Of a DNA stretch of 64,000 nucleotides, positions 59,135 to 64,000 are shown in pieces. The stretch's first letter is position 1. Every line of letters begins with the position of its first letter. Location of the stretch: assembly GCF_050596425.1 (NCBI RefSeq), contig NZ_CP192292.1, forward strand, positions 2,790,001 through 2,854,000. Direction: 5' to 3'. The notes under the pieces are model-generated. The model had not been told where the DNA came from. It saw only the letters and a program-made list of their open reading frames with translations, and made no database searches. A program made the position numbers and the translations under genes. The stretch is from G963665925 sp050596425. GTDB taxonomy: Bacteria; Bacillota; Clostridia; Peptostreptococcales; Acidaminobacteraceae.

Positions 59135-59392
59135 TTACTTGCTCAGCTTGTCGTAAACGCCATGCTTCTTGAACAAGTCCTTTACAGTATCTGTAGGTTG
59201 AGCACCATCGTTTAACCACTTGATAGCTCTTTCGTCTTTGATGTTAATCTGTACAGGCTCAGAAACTGGGTTGTAGTAACCGATTTCTTCGATAAAACGA
59301 CCATCTCTTGGAGAACGAGAGTCTGCTACTACCAATCTATAGAAAGGCTTCTTCTTAGAACCCATTCTTCTCATACGGATTTTAACTGCCAT
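59135..59392 (-). CDS. rpsP: Ribosomal protein S16
   Basis: 85 aa small-subunit protein; begins MAVKIRMRRMGSKKKPFYR from the ATG at 59392 (GGAGG 8 nt upstream). SRSPRDGRFIEEIGYYNP and ALKWLxxGAQPTDTV-type end. Between ffh and khpA as in other Firmicutes. Confidence 0.98.
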   Translation of the reverse strand: MAVKIRMRRMGSKKKPFYRLVVADSRSPRDGRFIEEIGYYNPVSEPVQINIKDERAIKWLNDGAQPTDTVKDLFKKHGVYDKLSK

Positions 59393-59462
59393 GTGTTGCA
59401 CCTCCTCTTTTGAATAGTAAATGTATGATTATCATTCTTAAACAAGATGATAAACCTAAGCT

Positions 59463-60809
59463 TTAAAAGAACGGTAGACCGCCTAATCCTCCACCTTTTT
59501 TCATTTTCTTCTCAAGGCCAGAGAATTGTTTCATCATTTTGCGCGTTTGTTCGAACTGCTTGATCAATCTGTTAACATCTTGAACCCGCGTCCCACTTCC
59601 CGCTGCAATACGTTTTTTACGACTTCCGTTGATTTTACCAATATCTCGGCGTTCTTCCTGAGTCATAGACTGGATAATCGCTTCGATTCTAGTAATGTCT
59701 TTGTCATCCACCTGCACATTTTTCATTGCTTTACTGTTCATACCTGGCATCATGCCGAGTAGATCTTGTAGTGGACCCATATTTTTCATTTGTTGAAGTT
59801 GATCAAGAAAATCATTTAAGTCAAACTCAGCTTTTCTGATCTTCTTCTCTAAGGCTCTCGCCTTTTCCTCATCGATATTAGCTTGCGCTTTTTCAATAAG
59901 GGTTAGAACATCACCCATACCAAGAATTCTTGATGCCATTCTGTCTGGATGGAATTCTTCTATATCTGTTAACTTCTCACCAATACACGCATATTTTATT
60001 GGTTTTCCTGTGACAGCTCGTACAGATAGAGCCGCACCACCACGTGTGTCGCCATCAAGCTTTGTCATGATAAGACCATCTAGACCAAGCTTTTCATTGA
60101 AGTTTTCAGCAACATTTACAGCATCCTGACCCGTCATAGAATCAAGCACAAGAAGGATTTCTTGTGGTTTAACTGCTGTTTTTACTCGGTCAAGTTCACC
60201 CATTAGATTTTCATCAATGTGAAGTCGACCAGCAGTATCAAGAATGATAACATCATTGCCATGCTTTTTGGCATGCTCAATACTTGCTTTTGCAATGTTT
60301 TCTGGATCGACCTTATCTCCCATTGAGAAAACCGGAATCTCCAGTTGGTCACCAACAACATGTAGCTGTTTTATAGCAGCTGGTCTGTAAACGTCACAGG
60401 CCACAAGAAGAGGTCTTTTCCCCTGTTTCTTAAGAAGGGCCCCTAGTTTACCAGTCGTTGTTGTTTTACCTGCACCTTGCAGGCCGACCATCATAAAGAC
60501 TGTCATGCCACTTGAAGAAAACGTTAGTTTACTTTGCGTCTCCCCCATTAGGGCTGTCAGTTCTTCATTAACAATTTTTATGACATGCTGTGCTGGTGTT
60601 AGACTTGAAAGGACTTCTTGCCCCACCGCACGCTCAGTTACTTTTTTAGTGAAACTCTTAACTATTTTAAAGTTTACATCGGCTTCAAGGAGCGCTAGTT
60701 TAACTTCACGCATGGCTTGCTTAACGTCTTTTTCGTTTAGCTTACCCTTGCCTTTTAGCGAAGCAAATGTACCTTGTAGTTTATCCGCAAGGCCTTCGAA
60801 TAATGCCAC
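59463..60809 (-). CDS. ffh: Signal recognition particle protein Ffh
   Basis: SRP54 homologue that binds signal sequences and 4.5S/6S RNA. 448 aa: N domain, G domain with GLQGAGKTT (109-117), DTAGRLHID and TKLDGDTRGG, then the Met-rich M domain (about 300-448: LDQLQQMKNMGPLQDLLGMMPGM). GTG start with GGAGG 7 nt upstream. 17 nt after ylxM. Confidence 0.98.
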   Translation of the reverse strand: MALFEGLADKLQGTFASLKGKGKLNEKDVKQAMREVKLALLEADVNFKIVKSFTKKVTERAVGQEVLSSLTPAQHVIKIVNEELTALMGETQSKLTFSSSGMTVFMMVGLQGAGKTTTTGKLGALLKKQGKRPLLVACDVYRPAAIKQLHVVGDQLEIPVFSMGDKVDPENIAKASIEHAKKHGNDVIILDTAGRLHIDENLMGELDRVKTAVKPQEILLVLDSMTGQDAVNVAENFNEKLGLDGLIMTKLDGDTRGGAALSVRAVTGKPIKYACIGEKLTDIEEFHPDRMASRILGMGDVLTLIEKAQANIDEEKARALEKKIRKAEFDLNDFLDQLQQMKNMGPLQDLLGMMPGMNSKAMKNVQVDDKDITRIEAIIQSMTQEERRDIGKINGSRKKRIAAGSGTRVQDVNRLIKQFEQTRKMMKQFSGLEKKMKKGGGLGGLPFF

Positions 60810-60826
60810 TGGACAACCTCCCTAAT

Positions 60827-61192
60827 CTACTCGGTTACTGCTGCAGCCCTCGACTTGATCTCTTCTATTTCTTGAAGGAGTTCGTCTCGATTGCCATCAT
60901 TCAATACAATGACTTTTAGCTTGTCAATTTCAGCAACCAGATTCTTCATTCGCTTCTCGTTTTCATGGAATCGCTCCATCAATCCGAGCTTATCTTCATA
61001 TGATTCCAACAGTTTCTCACTGCGACGAATAGTATCATAAACGGCCTGGCGACTAATCTCTAAATCCTCAGAAATTTCTCCAAGGGAAAGATCATTATGG
61101 CAGTATAAGTCTAAGATGTCTTGCTGCTTGGCAGTCAAGAGTTCACCATAAAAGACAAATAAGTTACCCAGCCTCATTTTCTTTTCAATCAA
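60827..61192 (-). CDS. ylxM: Helix-turn-helix protein YlxM
   Basis: 121 aa, conserved partner gene of ffh that binds SRP components in Streptococcus. The sigma-region-4-like HTH is at LYCHNDLSLGEISEDLEISRQAVYDTIRRSEKLLESYEDKLGL-type positions about 29-70; the rest is a coiled coil. Start uncertain: TTG 61192 (GGTGAT close upstream) or ATG 61177, which has the family-like MRLGNLFVFYGELL. Confidence 0.93.
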   Translation of the reverse strand: MIEKKMRLGNLFVFYGELLTAKQQDILDLYCHNDLSLGEISEDLEISRQAVYDTIRRSEKLLESYEDKLGLMERFHENEKRMKNLVAEIDKLKVIVLNDGNRDELLQEIEEIKSRAAAVTE

Positions 61193-61218
61193 TTAGATCA
61201 CCATCCGGCTTGATTAGT

Positions 61219-61240
61219 TGTAAAGGTCAAATGCTTTACA
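61219..61240. repeat. Inverted repeat at the ylxM transcription start
   Basis: TGTAAAG (61219-61225) and CTTTACA (61234-61240), 8-nt spacer, just downstream of the -10 box. Would lie at the 5' end of the ylxM-ffh mRNA: a protective hairpin or an operator. Confidence 0.4.
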
Positions 61241-61245
61241 GATGT

Positions 61246-61274
61246 ATTCTAACAGCATGATACCATCATGTCAA
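61246..61274 (-). promoter_or_regulatory. Strong promoter of ylxM-ffh-rpsP-khpA
   Basis: TTGACA (61274-61269, perfect -35), a 17-nt spacer and TAGAAT (61251-61246) on minus, about 55 nt before ylxM and about 55 nt after the ftsY stop. Confidence 0.78.
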
Positions 61275-61329
61275 CAGCTATTTCATAGTTTTTTTATATT
61301 TTTGACAATCAAGTGGACTATAGATGCAA

Positions 61330-62589
61330 TTATGCGTCCATCAAAGCTTTAACAAAGCTCTTTGGATCAAATGTTTGCAGGTCTTCCATCCCTTCACCAA
61401 CACCAATCATTTTTACAGGGATATTCAGTTCGTCGTTCACAGCCAGTACAACACCCCCCTTAGCGGTGCCGTCAAGCTTTGTAAGTACAATACCAGTGAT
61501 TGCAGCTGTTTCTCTAAAAAGTTTAGCCTGCTGAATGGCATTTTGTCCTGTTGTGGCATCAAGAACCAGGAGAACTTCCTTTGTTGCCTCCGGATGTTCT
61601 CTTTCAATAACCTTGAATATTTTTGCCAACTCGTTCATAAGATTTTTCTTGTTGTGCAAACGTCCAGCTGTATCACAAATCAAAACGTCTATATTTCTAG
61701 ATTTGGCTGCTTGAATCCCATCATATATAACCGCAGCCGGATCTGACCCCTCTGTATGGGCAATAACATTGACATCCACTCTTTCGCCCCATACTTTAAG
61801 TTGATCAATTGCAGCGGCTCTAAATGTATCTGCAGCTGCCAAAAGAACCGACTTACCCTCTGATTTGAACTTGTGGGCCATTTTACCAATAGAAGTTGTC
61901 TTGCCGGCACCATTAACACCAATGACAAGAACAATGGCTGGGGATGGTTCAATATTTAGTTCTGAGTTATAGTCTTCTGTCAGAAAAGCTTCTAGTACAT
62001 CGTGAAGCACATCCTTAACCAGGCTGGAATCTTTGATTTTTCTTGCCACGAGTTCATCACGAAGTTCATCGATGATTTTCATTGTTGTATTCATGCCCAC
62101 ATCGGCCATGATAAGAATTTCTTCAAGTTCCTCAAAGAGGTCCTCATCAATTTCACCATAATTGTTAAGGAGGTTATCAATTTGATCCGTAATGCCTTTA
62201 CGCGTTTTGTTTAGACCGTCCATCAACTTACCAAAGAATGACTTTTTCTTTGGTTCAGGTTCAATAGGCGGAGCCTGAACAGCTTCTAAAACCTCTTGCC
62301 TACTCTCATCTTGAGGGGCTTTATTTTCATTTGAATCATCAAATGTATCATTCTCACTTGGCCCTGAATCCGACTCTTGGCTTGCTTCTTCTTCAAAAGC
62401 TTCTTCTTTTAAGACATCTTCTTCAAACGCTTCGTCTTCAGTCTCATCAATTTTATTAGTTTCATCTTGAACAGTTTCATCTTGAACTGTATCGTCTTCA
62501 ACGACCTCATCTTCAATAATTTCATCTTCAATGATTTCAGGCTCTTTGTCTTTATCTTTTTTGCCAAAACCAAATAATTTTTTTAACAT
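61330..62589 (-). CDS. ftsY: SRP receptor FtsY
   Basis: Membrane-associated SRP receptor GTPase. 419 aa. Residues 12-108 form a strongly acidic, repetitive region (units like EIIEDE, TVQDE, EAFEEE) before the NG domain; G1 GVNGAGKTTS (224-233), DTAGRLHNK, TKLDGTAKGG, and the family end MIGVGEGMEDLQTFDPKSFVKALMDA (last 26 residues). AAGGAGG upstream. 10 nt after smc. Confidence 0.97.
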   Translation of the reverse strand: MLKKLFGFGKKDKDKEPEIIEDEIIEDEVVEDDTVQDETVQDETNKIDETEDEAFEEDVLKEEAFEEEASQESDSGPSENDTFDDSNENKAPQDESRQEVLEAVQAPPIEPEPKKKSFFGKLMDGLNKTRKGITDQIDNLLNNYGEIDEDLFEELEEILIMADVGMNTTMKIIDELRDELVARKIKDSSLVKDVLHDVLEAFLTEDYNSELNIEPSPAIVLVIGVNGAGKTTSIGKMAHKFKSEGKSVLLAAADTFRAAAIDQLKVWGERVDVNVIAHTEGSDPAAVIYDGIQAAKSRNIDVLICDTAGRLHNKKNLMNELAKIFKVIEREHPEATKEVLLVLDATTGQNAIQQAKLFRETAAITGIVLTKLDGTAKGGVVLAVNDELNIPVKMIGVGEGMEDLQTFDPKSFVKALMDA

Positions 62590-62599
62590 GATTGCCTCC

Positions 62600-64000
62600 T
62601 TAGATGGCTACGTCTTCTAGTCGAACTGATACTATTTTCGATACACCATATTCCTGCATAGTCACACCATACAAGGTGTTTGCAATTTCCATAGTCCCTT
62701 TTCTGTGAGTGATGATGACAAATTGGGAATTTCTCGTAAACTCTTTAAGAAAGTCTGCAAATCTAAACACATTGACATCATCAAGTGCGGCCTCAATCTC
62801 ATCAAGTATACAAAAAGGCGCAGGCTTTGTTTTTAATATGGCAAACAAAAGGGCTATTGCTGTCATAGCTCTCTCACCACCCGATAAGAGACTCAAACTC
62901 TGCAATTTCTTGCCCGGTGGTTGTGCCACGATTTCTATACCACTATTGAGTATATCCTCTTTGTCAAGAAGGACAAGATCTGCCTGACCGCCTTCAAACA
63001 ACTTAGAGAAAATGCCCGTAAAATGCTCTTTGACAATCTTGAAGTTCTCAGTGAACTGCTCAATCATCTTCTTTTCCAGATCCTTAATGACCTTTTCAAG
63101 AGATTTCTGAGATTTTAACAAGTCATCTCGTTCACTTGTTAAAAACTCATAGCGCTCTTTCACTTCTTTATATTCTTCAATAGAACTGATATTGACTTCA
63201 CCCAATCGTCTAATCTTACCCCTAAGGGATTTGACCTCTGTCTCAGCCTCATCAACATCAATTTCAATGCGGTATTCCAGAGCCTCTCTCAAGCCCACTT
63301 CATACTTTTCCCAGAGATTTTTAATGATATTTTCTTTTTCCATTTCTATTTTAGCCAATATAAGATCCTGCTTGTGAAGCACATCCTTTAAATCATCAAG
63401 CTCTGCTATATCTTTTTCGTGGGTCATACGCTTGTTGGCAAGAGTTGTTTGGCACCCCTGCAACTTAACGGAAAGTTCCTCTTTATCCATTTCTATTTGA
63501 AGCATGGATTTTCTTAGAGACCGCATGTCTTCCACAGCAATGCTGAGCTCTTCATCAAGACGATCCCTTTCTTCAATTATAGAAGTTAGTTCGTTGTCTT
63601 TTCTAAGTTTATCTGCTTGTCCTTGCTTAACAGCCCCTTCAAGCCTCTTCATTTCCAATTCCTGATGGCTTCTTTTTTGTTGAACAGATGCCAGTTCAAC
63701 CTTTTGTGTCGTCATGGTCTCCGATAAACGTCGAACTTCTTGTTGCAGGACATTGATACCATCTGAGTAGCTTTGCATATCATTTTCAATATTTTTATTC
63801 TCTTTTTCAAGCTCAATGATTTTCTGTGATTTTTCTTCAATCAGCCTTTGGGCATTTTCCTTTTCTTTATGTATCACATCGTACTCACGACCAAGGCGGT
63901 CTGACTCTTTATTAAGTCTCTCAAGATCTTGAACAAGTGAACGAATTTCATTTTCCATTCTTGCAATATCAATGCGCTGTGTTTCGCAAGATTCTGTCAG
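62600..64000 (-). CDS. smc: Chromosome segregation protein Smc, C-terminal part
   Basis: The frame stays open through the right window edge; 466 codons are visible and an N-terminal part lies outside. Long coiled-coil arm (visible residues about 1-320), then the C-terminal head with the ABC signature LSGGERAMTAIALLFAI and Walker B PFCILDEIEAALDD, followed by the D-loop/H-loop ITHRKGTME. With ScpAB, Smc compacts and segregates the chromosome. Directly upstream of ftsY as in Bacillus. Confidence 0.97.
   Translation of the reverse strand: MTESCETQRIDIARMENEIRSLVQDLERLNKESDRLGREYDVIHKEKENAQRLIEEKSQKIIELEKENKNIENDMQSYSDGINVLQQEVRRLSETMTTQKVELASVQQKRSHQELEMKRLEGAVKQGQADKLRKDNELTSIIEERDRLDEELSIAVEDMRSLRKSMLQIEMDKEELSVKLQGCQTTLANKRMTHEKDIAELDDLKDVLHKQDLILAKIEMEKENIIKNLWEKYEVGLREALEYRIEIDVDEAETEVKSLRGKIRRLGEVNISSIEEYKEVKERYEFLTSERDDLLKSQKSLEKVIKDLEKKMIEQFTENFKIVKEHFTGIFSKLFEGGQADLVLLDKEDILNSGIEIVAQPPGKKLQSLSLLSGGERAMTAIALLFAILKTKPAPFCILDEIEAALDDVNVFRFADFLKEFTRNSQFVIITHRKGTMEIANTLYGVTMQEYGVSKIVSVRLEDVAI

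Noticed and set aside
1..64000. tRNA or rRNA genes, insertion sequences, prophage or attachment sites
   Set aside because: No tRNA-like cloverleaf, transposase, integrase or phage gene was recognised anywhere in the window.

Overview
This 64 kb window comes from a low-GC Gram-positive bacterium of the Firmicutes, most likely a flagellated member of the Clostridia. Every gene I can support lies on the minus strand, so transcription runs from high to low coordinates. The gene order follows the Bacillus/Clostridium core block almost step by step: smc-ftsY-ylxM-ffh-rpsP-khpA-rimM-trmD-rplS-rbgA-rnhB-(fliK-like)-(flhX)-yraN-comM-dprA-topA-codY-[flagellar/chemotaxis cluster]-rpsB-tsf-pyrH-frr-uppS-cdsA. 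I cannot name a genus from sequence alone.

Region 1 (64.0-58.9 kb): the C-terminal part of Smc, then the signal-recognition genes ftsY, ylxM and ffh, then rpsP and khpA. A strong promoter (61246-61274) precedes ylxM. Region 2 (58.9-56.1 kb): a methyl-accepting chemotaxis receptor gene sits between khpA and rimM, flanked by repeat-rich non-coding DNA and its own terminator. Region 3 (56.1-49.8 kb): rimM-trmD, rplS with a leader RNA, the ribosome-assembly GTPase rbgA, rnhB, a FliK-like protein, an orphan FlhB C-terminal domain (FlhX), yraN and a two-TM protein. Region 4 (49.7-43.8 kb): comM, dprA, topA and the global nutrient regulator codY.

Region 5 (43.3-10.4 kb) is a continuous flagellar and chemotaxis cluster: flgBC-fliEFGHIJ-(MotE-like)-fliK-flgD-(flg_new)-flgE-flbD-motAB-fliLMY-cheY-fliOPQR-flhBAFG-pilZ brake-cheBAWCD-sigD-fapA-(small charged ORF)-swrB-like. 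It encodes the basal body, rod, hook, C-ring, export gate and ATPase, the stator, the chemotaxis core and sigma-28. A sigma-28-type promoter lies directly in front of flgB. Region 6 (10.4-5.4 kb): rpsB-tsf, then pyrH-frr-(74-aa ORF)-uppS-cdsA, closed by a strong terminator. Region 7 (5.3 kb to the left edge): a 2-oxoacid dehydrogenase operon (E1alpha, E1beta, E2, E3), where Bacillus would have dxr/rseP.

The two most unusual observations are in ordinary-looking genes. First, a lipoate-protein ligase is fused in frame to the E1alpha subunit at 3312-5291, with an intact Shine-Dalgarno sequence and start codons preserved at the junction (4392-4408). Second, flhF is split into its B and NG domains by a +1 frame change exactly at an A8 homopolymer (20901-20908). 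Removing one A restores a 429-residue FlhF, so this is a sequencing indel, a phase-variable switch or a slippage site. Also of interest are an enlarged MotE-like protein, repeat elements around the inserted chemoreceptor gene, a second FliK/FlhB-type pair and several unexplained inverted repeats.
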